A stretch of DNA of 64,000 nt from Aphanothece saxicola GSE-SYN-MK-01-06B (GCA_019359745.1 JAHHGT010000002.1:124001-188000), one strand, 5' to 3'. Positions 20,610-30,965 are shown, counted from the stretch's first letter. Numbers and translations are program-made. The notes: generated by a model not told the origin, from the letters alone.

Positions 20610-21950
20610 ATGGATTTTTTGCCCACGCTGCTGATGGAAGTCGGCAGCCACCAGGTTGAAGTGACCGAAACCCTGATCGGGGTTGGTCGTTTTCTCGTGA
20701 TCTTCGTGGCGGCCCGCTTCATGGCGGAGCTGATGGTGCGCCTGCAGCTCCCCACCATCCTGGGCGAACTGGTGGCCGGGGTGGTGATCGGCGCCTCCGG
20801 CCTGCACCTGGTGGTTCCCCCCGAAGCCCAGGCCGAGCTCAGCGGTGCCGTGCTCGGGCTGTTGAGCTCCCTGGGCGGGATGACGCCGGAGTCCGTCAGT
20901 TCGCTCTACAGCGAAACGTTTTCCAGCCTGAAGGTGGTGGCCGAGATCGGCCTCTTCTCCCTGCTGTTCCTCACAGGCCTTGAGAGCGAGCTGGATGAAC
21001 TGGTGGCCGTGGGCGTTCAGGCGGGCACGGTGGCCTTCACCGGGGTGGTGCTGCCCTTCGCCGCCGGCACTGCAGGTCTCTACTACCTCTTCCACGTGCC
21101 GTTCATCCCGTCCGTCTTCGCCGGCGCCGCCATGACGGCCACGTCGATCGGCATCACGGCGAGCGTGTTCGGCGAACTGCAGTGGCTGAAGCGCAAGGAA
21201 GGCCAGATCGTCATCGGTGCCGCCGTGCTTGATGACATCCTCGGCATCGTGATCCTGGCCGTGGTGGTCTCCCTGGCCGGTGGAGGCTCCTTCACCCTTG
21301 GACCTGTCGTGCAGTTGTGCGTCGCGGCGGTGATCTTCGTGGCCGTTGCGCTGGTGCTCAGCCGTTTCGCCGCCCCAGCCTTCGACTGGGTGGTGGATCA
21401 ACTCAAGGCCCCCGGGGATGTGGCGGTGGCCAGCTTCGTGGTGCTCACCCTCTGCTGCTTCGCCGCCCAGGCCATCGGCCTGGAGGCCGCCCTGGGGGCC
21501 TTCGCCGCCGGCCTGATCCTCAGCGCCTCCAAGCACACCCACGACATCGAAGCGGCGGTGAAGCCCCTGGTGGCCCTGTTCGCCACGGTGTTCTTCGTGC
21601 TGATCGGCACCGGCATGGACCTTTCGGTGCTGAACCCCTTCGATCCCGCCAACCACGAGGGTCTGGTGGTGGCCCTGTTCCTGCTGGTCGTCGCCGTGGC
21701 CGGAAAGGTCGCCGCAGGGTGGACCTACACCAGCAAGGACCCCACCAACCGCCTGGTGGTGGGTCTGGGGATGATGCCCCGCGGCGAGGTGGGTCTGATC
21801 TTCCTGGGCCTGGGCACCCAGGCCGGCATCCTCACTCCGGCCCTGGAAGCCGCCATCCTGTTGATGGTGATCGGCACCACCTTCCTGGCCCCGGTTCTGC
21901 TGCGGCTCGTGATCGGTGGTCAGTCGGAGCCCGCGGCCCAGACCACCTGA
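20610..21950 (+). CDS. CPA2-family Na+/H+ antiporter
   Basis: A 446-residue membrane protein with about 12-13 hydrophobic segments and CPA2 marks: PTILGELVAGVVIGASGL, LLFLTGLESELDEL, AGAAMTATSIGITASVFGEL and the Asp pair in VLDDILGIVILAVV that carries cations in NapA/NhaS3-type exchangers. No RCK/TrkA-N domain follows, so it is the short antiporter form. Its place after sbtA-sbtB and near bicA suggests it expels sodium brought in by the two bicarbonate symporters; that link is inference. K+/H+ exchange is possible. Confidence 0.85.
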   Translation: MDFLPTLLMEVGSHQVEVTETLIGVGRFLVIFVAARFMAELMVRLQLPTILGELVAGVVIGASGLHLVVPPEAQAELSGAVLGLLSSLGGMTPESVSSLYSETFSSLKVVAEIGLFSLLFLTGLESELDELVAVGVQAGTVAFTGVVLPFAAGTAGLYYLFHVPFIPSVFAGAAMTATSIGITASVFGELQWLKRKEGQIVIGAAVLDDILGIVILAVVVSLAGGGSFTLGPVVQLCVAAVIFVAVALVLSRFAAPAFDWVVDQLKAPGDVAVASFVVLTLCCFAAQAIGLEAALGAFAAGLILSASKHTHDIEAAVKPLVALFATVFFVLIGTGMDLSVLNPFDPANHEGLVVALFLLVVAVAGKVAAGWTYTSKDPTNRLVVGLGMMPRGEVGLIFLGLGTQAGILTPALEAAILLMVIGTTFLAPVLLRLVIGGQSEPAAQTT

Positions 21951-22019
21951 GCCGCCGGGCTTCCCGGCCCATCCGATTCGCCGCCCGGCCGGTATCTCCG
22001 GTATCCATCCCCTCCATCC

Positions 22020-22991
<972 letters not shown>

Positions 22992-23006
22992 AGCCCCCTG
23001 GGCCGC

Positions 23007-23876
23007 TCAGGGGCTCTGGCGATTCAGGTCCCAGTTGTAGGGGAGATAGGAGAAGCGGTACTCGCCCCCCAGGATCAGGGCGCGCTCCTCGGCCGGGAGG
23101 TAGCGGGCGACGAAGCGCAACACGGCACTCTGCTTCCGGTGGCCGGGCACGGCGGCGGCCTGCGGATCGGCGCGCTGCCAGTCCTCGGCGAACCACTGAA
23201 AGATCTGGGAGATCTGCACCGTTCCGGCGGCCCGGTCGATCTTCAGGCCCACGGGGCTGGCCAGCCAGAGGGTCGTCTGATCCTCCAGCTGCCGGTCGAG
23301 GGCCGGGCCCGTGAAGGCCTCGCGCCGCAGCGGCGGGCAGCTGATGGCGGCACACACCAGGGCCGCATGGATGCGGGGCTCGTTGTAGTCACGCCGCAGG
23401 ATCTCGTGCTCGATCGCATCGAGGGTGAGGCCACGACCCATCAGCTGGTGGCGGCGGAATTTCCACACGCCGGGGATGGCCTTGATGCTGGGCCGGATCG
23501 GATCGTTTTCGATGATCGCGCGCAGGGTGAAGGCGTTGTAGGCGTTGATCAGGACGGCGATCTGCTCGGCTTCCGACCAGGAGGCGAAGCGCTCGGGCGC
23601 CAGATCGCCCAGTGCCTTGATGTAGCGATCGAGCTGGGCCGGATCCCGTTGCAGGGTGGCGTAATCCACCAGGCCCCGCCCATCCACCACCGTCTGCAGC
23701 ACCGCGTTGAAGGGGGCAGGATCGAGGGGGGACTGGGGGGCAACGGCCGCCAGCGATGGGCGGTTGGCGTCGCCACCCAGCAACGTCGTGGCCGGCCCAT
23801 TGCCGCAGCCCGTGGCGGTGATCAGCACCAGGCTGCAGGCCAGGAGCAAGGGGGTGCGGGAACGGGCGGGGACCAT
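23007..23876 (-). CDS. DUF547 lipoprotein
   Basis: 289 residues. N-terminal signal with lipobox ITATGC, then a DUF547 domain: LINAYNAFTLRAIIEN, VWKFRRHQLMGRGLTLDAIEHEILRR, EPRIHAALVCAAISCPPLR with the characteristic CxxxSCP, and ARYLP near the end. The family resembles thiol-protease/transglutaminase-like folds but its activity is unproven. Start MVPARSRTP at 23876; the longer frame upstream reads through the next gene's 3' end. First of three minus-strand genes facing arsS; DUF547 proteins commonly accompany ArsS-type loci. Confidence 0.85.
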   Translation of the reverse strand: MVPARSRTPLLLACSLVLITATGCGNGPATTLLGGDANRPSLAAVAPQSPLDPAPFNAVLQTVVDGRGLVDYATLQRDPAQLDRYIKALGDLAPERFASWSEAEQIAVLINAYNAFTLRAIIENDPIRPSIKAIPGVWKFRRHQLMGRGLTLDAIEHEILRRDYNEPRIHAALVCAAISCPPLRREAFTGPALDRQLEDQTTLWLASPVGLKIDRAAGTVQISQIFQWFAEDWQRADPQAAAVPGHRKQSAVLRFVARYLPAEERALILGGEYRFSYLPYNWDLNRQSP

Positions 23877-23901
23877 GGCGGAGCGGGGGTGCACCAGAGC
23901 T

Positions 23902-25194
23902 TTACCGGCGAAGGGGCGATTCGGTTCGGCCCCGGGCGCTGAGCAGAAGCCCCAGCAGCAGGGGCAGCCACAGCAGCAGCCGCTCCGGGGTGGTGAGCTG
24001 CCAGTCGGGCAGCCGCGAGGGCAATACGAAATAGACAAACGCGGAGAGGCTCACCAGCCGCGCCCCCCAGTTCTGGCTGGGCACGGCGAAGGGCATCAGC
24101 CAGATGAAGTACCAGGCGTGCACCACCGGGGAGAGCAACAGCAGGGCCAGCAGGTAGCGCCAGGCGAAGACCCCCAACCTGGCGCTGGTGGTAAGCAGCA
24201 GCAGGAGCACCAAGAGCAGCAGCAGCCCATGCACCGCATTGGTCTGCAGGGTCCAGGGCCAGAGCAGGCCGATCCAATGCGGCAGCCACTCGGCGCTGCG
24301 GCCGTGGCGGATGAAGCTGGAGCCGGTGGGCAACAGGGGGCAGCTGCGCGGGCCACAGAACAGGGAGGCCCCCAGCAGCAGCGGCGCCAGCCCCAGCAGC
24401 ACGGTGCTGAGCACGGGCCCCGGCCGCCGAAACTGCCACCAGCGGCTCCAGGCCCGCTGCAGCAGCAGCGGCAGGGTGATCCATTTCAGGGCCACGCTCA
24501 GCCCCAGCAACAGGTCGACCCAGGCTTGCGGGCGCTTCCCCTGCGGCGGGGGATCCCGCTCGGCCAGCAGCCAGGCGGCCACCAGCGGCAGGAGGAACCA
24601 GCTGTCGTAGTGCCCGCCGCCGCTGATCCCGACGATCACCAGCGGATTCCAGGCGTAGAGCGCCGCCCGCGCCGTTCCAAAGCGGGCGGCGAGCAGGCCG
24701 CCGATCGCCAGGTCGGCGGCCGTGAACGACAGCTTGAACAGCAGCACCTGCTGGGCCACGGCGGCATGCAGCCGGAACAGCAGCTGCGCCAGGGGCGGGT
24801 AGATGGCGGTGGTGTCGGGGTGGTTGATCAGGGGCCACCACGGCGTGCGCAACCCCTCCAGCGCCGCGGCGTCCGGTGGCAGCGCATAGGGACTGAACCC
24901 ATGCAGCTGGATCCCCCCCTCCCAGAGGTACCGCCAGATGTCGTCGCCGGGCTCCATGGCCAGCAGGGCCAGCCGTGTCAGCACCGCTACGGCCCAGAAC
25001 AGGGCGCGCGGAATGGTGGGCAGCGACCAGGACAGGGCGAAACCCAGGCCCATCACCGCGGCCGCCCGCCAGAACGGCAGCAGCTGGGCGGCGTCGAACA
25101 GATCGCCGTGGGGGCGCATCAGCAGCGCCCCGCCGATCAGCAGCAGGGCACTGGCCGGCTGTTGCAGGGGCCGCAGCCAAGTCGTCAGGTCCAT
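23902..25194 (-). CDS. Polytopic mannosyltransferase-like membrane protein
   Basis: About 430 residues, nearly all hydrophobic segments, with the lumenal acidic signature EPGDDIWRYLWEGG near residue 80 followed by NHPDTTAIYPPLAQLLFRLHA, YAWNPLVIVGISGGGHYDSWFLLP and VALKWITLPLL. This is the polyprenyl-phosphate-dependent glycosyltransferase (GT-C, PIG-M/GT87-like) pattern. Start ATG at 25194 overlaps the end of the GT2 gene by 10 bases. A much longer frame (to 26124) exists but its N-terminal part is the out-of-frame shadow of the GT2 gene. Likely glycosylates a lipid or sugar made in this cluster. Confidence 0.78.
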   Translation of the reverse strand: MDLTTWLRPLQQPASALLLIGGALLMRPHGDLFDAAQLLPFWRAAAVMGLGFALSWSLPTIPRALFWAVAVLTRLALLAMEPGDDIWRYLWEGGIQLHGFSPYALPPDAAALEGLRTPWWPLINHPDTTAIYPPLAQLLFRLHAAVAQQVLLFKLSFTAADLAIGGLLAARFGTARAALYAWNPLVIVGISGGGHYDSWFLLPLVAAWLLAERDPPPQGKRPQAWVDLLLGLSVALKWITLPLLLQRAWSRWWQFRRPGPVLSTVLLGLAPLLLGASLFCGPRSCPLLPTGSSFIRHGRSAEWLPHWIGLLWPWTLQTNAVHGLLLLLVLLLLLTTSARLGVFAWRYLLALLLLSPVVHAWYFIWLMPFAVPSQNWGARLVSLSAFVYFVLPSRLPDWQLTTPERLLLWLPLLLGLLLSARGRTESPLRR

Positions 25195-25901
25195 CGCTGA
25201 AGCCACAGCCGGCCCAGGGTGGTGAGGATCACACTCCCGGCCCGCAGACTGGCGCCCCAGCGACCGGAAATCTTCGAAGCGCCGGCCAGGCGCGGGCGAT
25301 GGGAGATGGGCACCTCGCGGATGCGCAGGCCCAGCTCGATGGCCCGCACCTGCATCTCCAGGGTCCAGCCAAAGCCCCGGTCGCGCAGGGCCATCGCCGC
25401 GAAGGCCTCGCGCCGCACCAGCCGCAGCGGCCCCATGTCGCGGTAGCGGATGCCCCAGCCCAGGGTGATCAGCGTGGTGGCCAGCCGGTTGCCACCCCGC
25501 TGCAGGGGCGTGAGCGAGGCGCGGCCCACGGCGGTGGCGGTGCGGTCGCCGAGCAACAGGTCGTGGTCGTTGCGCAGCTCCAGGAAGCGCGGCAGTTCCT
25601 CGATCGGATCGCCGCCATCGCCATCGCAGAACAACAGCCAGTCCACATCGGGGGCGAGCTCGAGGCACCCCCGCCAGCAGGCGCGGCCGTAGCCGGGACG
25701 GGGTTCGCTGAGCACCTCCGCCCCCAGCTGCCGGGCGATGGCAGCGGTGCCATCGCGGCTGCCGTTGTCGACCACCCGGATGCGGTCGAGCCCCTGCCGG
25801 CGCAGCTGGCCGATCACGTGGCCGATCGTCTCGCGTTCGTCGCGCGCCGGAATCACCACCTGGATGGCCCCTATCGCCATGGCCGATTCCGGGTTGGGCA
25901 T
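25185..25901 (-). CDS. Family 2 glycosyltransferase (dolichol-phosphate type)
   Basis: 238 residues of GT-A fold: VVIPARDERETIGHVIGQL at the start, DNGSRDGTAAIARQLGAEVL, the DxD-type site FCDGDGGDP, LGDRTA, RDMGPLRLVRREAF and MQVRAIELGLRIREVPI. Start MPNPESAMAIG at 25901 (or the ATG seven codons on). It overlaps the membrane mannosyltransferase gene by 10 bases, so the two probably act in sequence: this one charges a carrier, the polytopic enzyme uses it. Similar transferases are recurrent neighbours of the ArsS radical SAM family. Confidence 0.82.
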   Translation of the reverse strand: MPNPESAMAIGAIQVVIPARDERETIGHVIGQLRRQGLDRIRVVDNGSRDGTAAIARQLGAEVLSEPRPGYGRACWRGCLELAPDVDWLLFCDGDGGDPIEELPRFLELRNDHDLLLGDRTATAVGRASLTPLQRGGNRLATTLITLGWGIRYRDMGPLRLVRREAFAAMALRDRGFGWTLEMQVRAIELGLRIREVPISHRPRLAGASKISGRWGASLRAGSVILTTLGRLWLQRWT

Positions 25902-26017
25902 GGACGTCCCCTGCTGGTGAACGTACCGGCGAATGGAGCGAATGGATGGCCGCCCACCTGGGGCCGGGGCCATCCGAAACGCCGGCTCGTCGGTAGGGAA
26001 AGGGAACGGCTTTCCCC

Positions 26018-28207
26018 ATGGACCCACCGCGCTCCCCATCCCGCTGGCGCCAGCTGCTGCTGCTCACCGCCATCGCCCTGGTGGTGGCCCTGTTCTTCGC
26101 GCTGGGCCTGCACCGCCAACTCACCCTGGAGGCCCTGCAGCGGGTCCATGGCGCCCTGCTGGAGCAGCGCCGCCAGGCCCCCCTGCTGGTGGCGGGCGCC
26201 TACCTGCTGCTGTACGTGCTGGTGGCGGCCCTGTCGCTGCCGGGGGCCGCGGTGCTCACCCTGGCGGGCGGGGCGATCTTCGGGGTGGGGTTGGGCACCC
26301 TGCTGGTGTCGTTCGCCTCCAGCATCGGCGCCCTGCTGGCCTTCCTGGTGGCCCGCACCCTGCTGCGGGAACCGGTGCGGCGACGCTTCGCCCGCCAACT
26401 GGCGCCGATCGAGGCCGGGGTGGCCCGCGATGGGGTGCCCTACCTGCTCAGCCTGCGGCTGGCGCCGGTGTTCCCCTTCGTCCTGGTGAACCTGCTGATG
26501 GCTTTGACACCGATCCGGGCGGCCAGCTTCTACCTCACCAGCCAGATCGGCATGTTGCCCGGCACGGTCGTCTACGTGAACGCCGGCACCCAGCTGGCCC
26601 GGCTGCGTGGGGTCGGCGGCATCCTCAGCCCGCCGCTGCTGGGGTCGCTGCTGCTGCTGGCCCTGTTCCCCTGGCTGGCCAAGGCGGCCATCGGCCGCTG
26701 GCAGACCTGGCGGCTCTACTGCCCGTGGCAGCGGCCGCGCCGGTTCGACCGCAACCTGATCGTGATCGGCGCCGGCGCGGCGGGGCTGGTGACCGCCTAC
26801 ATCGCCGCCACCGTCAAGGCGCGGGTGACGCTGGTGGAGCGCGGCGCCATGGGCGGCGACTGCCTCAACACCGGCTGCGTGCCCAGCAAGGCGCTGATCA
26901 GCTCGGCCCGGCTGGCGGCGCGCCTGCGCCGGGCCGACCGCTACGGACTCGAACCGATGGAACCGCGGCTGAGCGTGCGTCAGGTGCTGGCGCGGGTGGC
27001 CGCCAAGGTGGAGGCCATCGCGCCCCACGACAGCGTCGAGCGCTACGAGGGCCTGGGGGTGGAGGTGCTGCACGGTCAGGCCCGCCTGCTGGATCCCTGG
27101 ACCGTGGCGATCCGCACAGCTGCGGGCGCCGAACAGCGGCTCACCGCCAGGGCGATCGTGCTGGCCACCGGCGCCGAGCCGGTGCGGCCCGACTGGCCGG
27201 GAAGCGAGGCCGTGCCCCTGCTGACCAGCGAGACCGTGTGGGGCTGGCTGGCCCGCTGCCCGCTGGAGCGGCCGCGGCTGGCGGTGCTGGGAGGCGGGCC
27301 GATCGCCTGCGAACTGGCCCAGGCCCTGGCCCAGCTGGGCCTGCCGATCACCCAGATTCAGCGCAGCAGCCGCCTGCTGGGCAAGGAGGACGCCGATGTG
27401 GCCGCCGAGGTGCAGCGGGGCCTGGAGGCCGACGGCGTCCGTCTGCTCCTGGGCACCCAGGTGCTCGGCTTCGAGCCGGATCCCGCACCTGGCGGGGCGG
27501 TGACGGTGCTGGTGCGGCAGGGGGAGCGGCAGGAGCGGATCGCCTGCGACGCCGTGCTCTGCGCCCTGGGCCGCCGCGCCCGGCTCACGGGCTACGGCCT
27601 CGAAGAGCTGGGCCTTCCCACCGGCACCACGATCACCACCAACGCCTTCCTGCAGACGCTCTACCCCAACATCTACGCCGCCGGTGATGTGGCCGGACCG
27701 TTCCAGTTCACCCACACCGCCGCCCACCAGGCCTGGTATGCGGCGGTGAACGCCCTGTTCGGCCAGCTGCGCTGCTTCAAGGTGGATTACCGCGTGATCC
27801 CGCGCACCACCTTCACCGATCCGGAGGTGGCAACGGTGGGGCTCACCGAAGCCGATGCGGCGGCCCAGGGGATGGCGGTGGAGGTGACGCGATTCCCCCT
27901 GCACGAGCTCGATCGCGCCATCGTGGAGAGCGCCGAGCGGGGGTTCGTGAAAGTGCTCACCTCACCCGGCAGCGACCGGATCCTCGGCGCCACGATCGTG
28001 GGCGAGCATGCCGGCGAACTGCTGGCCGAGATCGTGCTGGCCATGAAATGGGGCCTGGGACTGGGCAAGATCTTCGGGACGATCCACGCCTACCCCACCC
28101 TGGCCGAGGCCAACAAGTACACCGCCGCCGCCTGGAAGAAGCAGCGGGTGCCCCAGCACCTGCTGCCCTGGCTGCGCCGTTACCACACCTGGCGACGCCG
28201 CGGCTGA
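26018..28207 (+). CDS. TVP38/TMEM64 membrane domain fused to FAD disulfide reductase
   Basis: 729 residues in two parts. Residues 1-240 are a TVP38/TMEM64 (DedA/VTT-like) membrane domain with GGAIFGVGLGTLLVSFASS and PVFPFVLVNLLMAL. Residues 245-729 are a mercuric-reductase/lipoamide-dehydrogenase-type flavoenzyme: LIVIGAGAAGLVTA, redox pair GGDCLNTGCVPSK, LAVLGGGPIACELAQAL, IYAAGDVAG and a dimerisation domain with FGTIHAYPTLAEANKYTAAAW (fewer than 20 in a run of identity claimed). No MerA heavy-metal domain and no C-terminal CC pair. A known but uncommon fusion; substrate unknown. Divergent from the GT2 gene, upstream of arsM. Confidence 0.87.
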   Translation: MDPPRSPSRWRQLLLLTAIALVVALFFALGLHRQLTLEALQRVHGALLEQRRQAPLLVAGAYLLLYVLVAALSLPGAAVLTLAGGAIFGVGLGTLLVSFASSIGALLAFLVARTLLREPVRRRFARQLAPIEAGVARDGVPYLLSLRLAPVFPFVLVNLLMALTPIRAASFYLTSQIGMLPGTVVYVNAGTQLARLRGVGGILSPPLLGSLLLLALFPWLAKAAIGRWQTWRLYCPWQRPRRFDRNLIVIGAGAAGLVTAYIAATVKARVTLVERGAMGGDCLNTGCVPSKALISSARLAARLRRADRYGLEPMEPRLSVRQVLARVAAKVEAIAPHDSVERYEGLGVEVLHGQARLLDPWTVAIRTAAGAEQRLTARAIVLATGAEPVRPDWPGSEAVPLLTSETVWGWLARCPLERPRLAVLGGGPIACELAQALAQLGLPITQIQRSSRLLGKEDADVAAEVQRGLEADGVRLLLGTQVLGFEPDPAPGGAVTVLVRQGERQERIACDAVLCALGRRARLTGYGLEELGLPTGTTITTNAFLQTLYPNIYAAGDVAGPFQFTHTAAHQAWYAAVNALFGQLRCFKVDYRVIPRTTFTDPEVATVGLTEADAAAQGMAVEVTRFPLHELDRAIVESAERGFVKVLTSPGSDRILGATIVGEHAGELLAEIVLAMKWGLGLGKIFGTIHAYPTLAEANKYTAAAWKKQRVPQHLLPWLRRYHTWRRRG

Positions 28208-28260
28208 GCCCCACGCCACAGAAACACCCCCGTCCATCACCACCGCCCCGACGCCCCGCC

Positions 28261-29361
28261 ATGACCAGCGCCACCGATCTGCACCGCAGCGTTCAGGAGT
28301 ACTACGGCTCCACCCTCAGCAGCAGCGCCGACCTGCGCACCAACGCCTGCTGCGATGCCAGCAGCGTGCCGCCGTCGCTGCGACCCCTGCTGGCCAGGAT
28401 CCACCCCGAGGTGCTCTGCCGCTACTACGGCTGCGGCCTGGTGGCGCCGCCGCTGCTGGAGGGCCTGCGGGTGCTCGATCTGGGCTGCGGCAGCGGCCGC
28501 GATGTGTACCTGCTGGCCCAGCTGGTGGGGGCTGGCGGCGAGGTGGTGGGTGTCGACATGACGCCGGAGCAGCTGGAGGTGGCCCGGCGCCACATCGACC
28601 ACCACGCCGAGACGTTCGGCTACGCCAATGTGCGCTTTCTCGAGGGCCGCATCGAGCAGCTCGATCAGCTGCCCCTGGAGCCGGGCAGCTTTGATCTGGT
28701 GATCTCCAACTGCGTGGTCAACCTCTCGCCCGACAAGCTGGCGGTGCTGAACGGGGTGCGGCGACTGCTCAAACCCGGCGGCGAGTTCTACTTCGCTGAT
28801 GTATATGCCGACCGGCGCGTGCCCGAAGCTCTGCGCCACGACCCGGTGCTGCACGGCGAATGCCTCAGCGGCGCCCTCTACTGGAACGACTTCCTGCGGC
28901 TGGCGCGCCGCGCCGGCTTCGCCGATGCCCGCCTCGTGGACGACCGCCCCCTGGAGATCACCGACCCGGAGCTGGCCGGGCGCACCGGCGCGATCCGCTT
29001 CTTCTCCGCCACCTACCGGTTGTTCCACATCGAGACCCTGGAAGATGCCTGTGAGGACCACGGCCAGGCGGTGATCTACCGCGGCAGCATCGCCAGCCAT
29101 CCCGACGCCCTGCCCTTCGACAAGCACCACCAGATCGAAACGGGCCGGGTGTTTCCGGTCTGCGGCAACACTTTCCGCATGCTGGCCGAAAGCCGCCTGG
29201 CGCCCCACTTCGACTTCATCGGCGATTTCAACCGCCACTACGGCCTGTTCGAGGGCTGCGGCACGGCCCTGCCGTTCGGCGGGACCGAGGCGACGACGGC
29301 TGACTCACCCGCCGTGGCCACTCCCGCAAAGAGTTCGGCATCGAGCGGCTCCTGCTGCTGA
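28261..29361 (+). CDS. arsM: Arsenite methyltransferase
   Basis: SAM-dependent As(III) methyltransferase. 366 residues: an N-terminal Cys pair C30-C31 (NACCDASS), motif I VLDLGCGSGRDVYLLAQL, VVGVDMTPEQL, then the conserved arsenic-binding cysteines in ISNCVVNLSPDK and HGECLSGALYW. The C-terminal half holds VFPVCGNTFRML and the chain ends in Ser-Cys-Cys, as in many ArsM. It follows the flavoprotein fusion on the same strand by 53 bases, a probable operon. Together with arsS it points to methylation and then arsenosugar formation. Confidence 0.93.
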   Translation: MTSATDLHRSVQEYYGSTLSSSADLRTNACCDASSVPPSLRPLLARIHPEVLCRYYGCGLVAPPLLEGLRVLDLGCGSGRDVYLLAQLVGAGGEVVGVDMTPEQLEVARRHIDHHAETFGYANVRFLEGRIEQLDQLPLEPGSFDLVISNCVVNLSPDKLAVLNGVRRLLKPGGEFYFADVYADRRVPEALRHDPVLHGECLSGALYWNDFLRLARRAGFADARLVDDRPLEITDPELAGRTGAIRFFSATYRLFHIETLEDACEDHGQAVIYRGSIASHPDALPFDKHHQIETGRVFPVCGNTFRMLAESRLAPHFDFIGDFNRHYGLFEGCGTALPFGGTEATTADSPAVATPAKSSASSGSCC

Positions 29362-29384
29362 AGCGGAGCCCCGTTCAGGGCCCC

Positions 29385-29978
29385 TCAGCCGGGAGCGACA
29401 CCTGAGCGGCGCAGGCGCTTGATGGTGTCGCCCAGCCGGCGCAGGTTGGCCTGCGCCACTCGCCACTGGGCGATGGTGTGCAGAACGATGAACGCGAGAA
29501 AGGTGTAAGCAAGCCAGAAGTGCAGACTGCGGCCCACATCCACCATCGCCTTGTTCTCTGGGAACAGGTCGGGAATCAGAAGGCCGAAGAAAGCAACATT
29601 GCCTGCCCTGAAGGAATTGGACAGCAGCAATCCGGCCAGTGGAACCGCCACCATGAAGCCATAAAGCAAGGCATGCAGCAGCATGTTGCGCCACCACTTC
29701 GGGCTAAGACGGGGAAGGTGTCGGGTGTACTTCTTCCACCACACCTGAAGCAGCACCACAATCCGCCAAAGCAGCAAGGCGATGGTGAGCAGGCCGATCG
29801 ATTTGTGCACGTCGTACAGGGAGCCTCGAAAGGACACGTCTCGACTCAGCTGGGCCATGAAGGCACCGCCGACGAACAACAACACATAGAGGCCTGCCAT
29901 CCACCAATGCACCGACATCAATCGCTGAAAGGCCGAGGTGAGCCGTGGTTTTCGGGCTGTGGTGAGGGCCTGGTTCAT
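29385..29978 (-). CDS. Cytochrome b561-like membrane protein
   Basis: About 197 residues with four to five hydrophobic segments and histidines at positions typical of prokaryotic cytochrome b561 heme ligands: MSVHWWMAGLYV, YDVHKSIGLLTIALLLWRI, LLHALLYGFMV, and SLHFWLAYTFLAFIVLHTI. Probably shuttles electrons across or along the membrane, for example from quinol; partner unknown. Start MNQALTTARK at 29978 within a longer frame. Convergent with arsM and probably unrelated to it. Confidence 0.85.
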   Translation of the reverse strand: MNQALTTARKPRLTSAFQRLMSVHWWMAGLYVLLFVGGAFMAQLSRDVSFRGSLYDVHKSIGLLTIALLLWRIVVLLQVWWKKYTRHLPRLSPKWWRNMLLHALLYGFMVAVPLAGLLLSNSFRAGNVAFFGLLIPDLFPENKAMVDVGRSLHFWLAYTFLAFIVLHTIAQWRVAQANLRRLGDTIKRLRRSGVAPG

Positions 29979-30273
29979 GGGAGATGGGCTCAGGCAGCAG
30001 AAGAACTTGGCAGCTGTGACTGTCCCATCAGAAAACAACTCTCATGGCTGGTCGTGGGAGTTTATCTCCGCTTCACCGGACCCACTGTTCGCGCCGGTCG
30101 CTGCAAGAGCCTGGACAGTGATGTTGCCGCTGCCGTGCCGGCAACCACCCTCAAGCGCCAGGCCACATCACTTGGGGATTCGCCCCCTTGAGGGCTACCT
30201 CTGGTGGACAGGGCGGCAGCAGCGTAGCGATGGAGTTCCCCGTCGCCGACACCGTCCAACAAGCCTTGAGCGG

Positions 30274-30810
30274 CTACGGGCGAGGACCGGCGGGCCTCCG
30301 CCGCCGACGGGTCTTGCTCCTGAAGCGACGCAACAGGCGCGGCACTCGGGGGATCGGATCGCCGTCCTGGAGCAGGTGCAGCCAGCTGCTGGCCTCCAGG
30401 CCCACGAAGGCCGTCAGCAGCAGGGGCCGCTGGCTGTGCCAGAGCGCCTGGCCCCGCTGAAGCAAGTCTCCAAGCGGCGGAGCGCCCAAAGGCGCAAGGG
30501 CGGCGCAGCCGAGCAGCACCAGCAGCGCCAGCCACAGCAGCCGCAGGCTGGTGCCGAGCAGGGGGCTGTGGGAGAGCAGGGAGCGGTGGCTGAGCAGCCG
30601 CCGGTAGGGCCACCACAGCAGCCGCAGCGGCCCCCAGCGGCGGGTGGCGTTGGAGTGGGTGTCGAGGTCGGGGGAAAGCCAGAGGCCACCGAGCAGGAAG
30701 GCGCCGGCGGCCACGGCCATGCCCGCCGGCCCCAGGGCCGGCCACCAGAGCAGGCCGAACGGCAGGGCCAGCCGTCGGGTGGCGCGATCGTGGCTGCGGC
30801 CGCTGGCCAT
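30274..30810 (-). CDS. DUF2227 putative metal-binding membrane protein
   Basis: About 178 residues with an early SHDRATRR, LGGLWLSPDLDTHSNATRRWGPL (the DUF2227 signature with Asp and His that may bind metal), SHRSLLSHSPLLGTSLRLL and hydrophobic segments, ending in a strongly basic tail. The family is widespread in cyanobacteria and resembles the YdjM/phospholipase-like membrane hydrolases; function unknown. Start MASGRSHDRA at 30810. It is upstream of and divergent from tRNA-Val. The 295 bases between its stop and the b561 gene show nothing recognisable. Confidence 0.75.
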   Translation of the reverse strand: MASGRSHDRATRRLALPFGLLWWPALGPAGMAVAAGAFLLGGLWLSPDLDTHSNATRRWGPLRLLWWPYRRLLSHRSLLSHSPLLGTSLRLLWLALLVLLGCAALAPLGAPPLGDLLQRGQALWHSQRPLLLTAFVGLEASSWLHLLQDGDPIPRVPRLLRRFRSKTRRRRRPAGPRP

Positions 30811-30885
30811 CGCCGGGGTCCGGACGCTCACAGCAAGGTACCGGCCGCCGGAGCGCGGCGCCCCTTCCGCCAGAATGCCGCCATC

Positions 30886-30959
<74 letters not shown>

Positions 30960-30965
30960 TCTCTC

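Noticed and set aside
23902-26124. Reading the 740-codon frame as one large fusion protein
   Set aside because: Only residues from the ATG at 25194 on resemble a membrane glycosyltransferase; the first 310 codons are the shadow of the GT2 gene in another frame.
26018-28207. Mercury-resistance mer locus
   Set aside because: No merR, merT/P or MerA metal-binding domain; the neighbours are arsenic genes.
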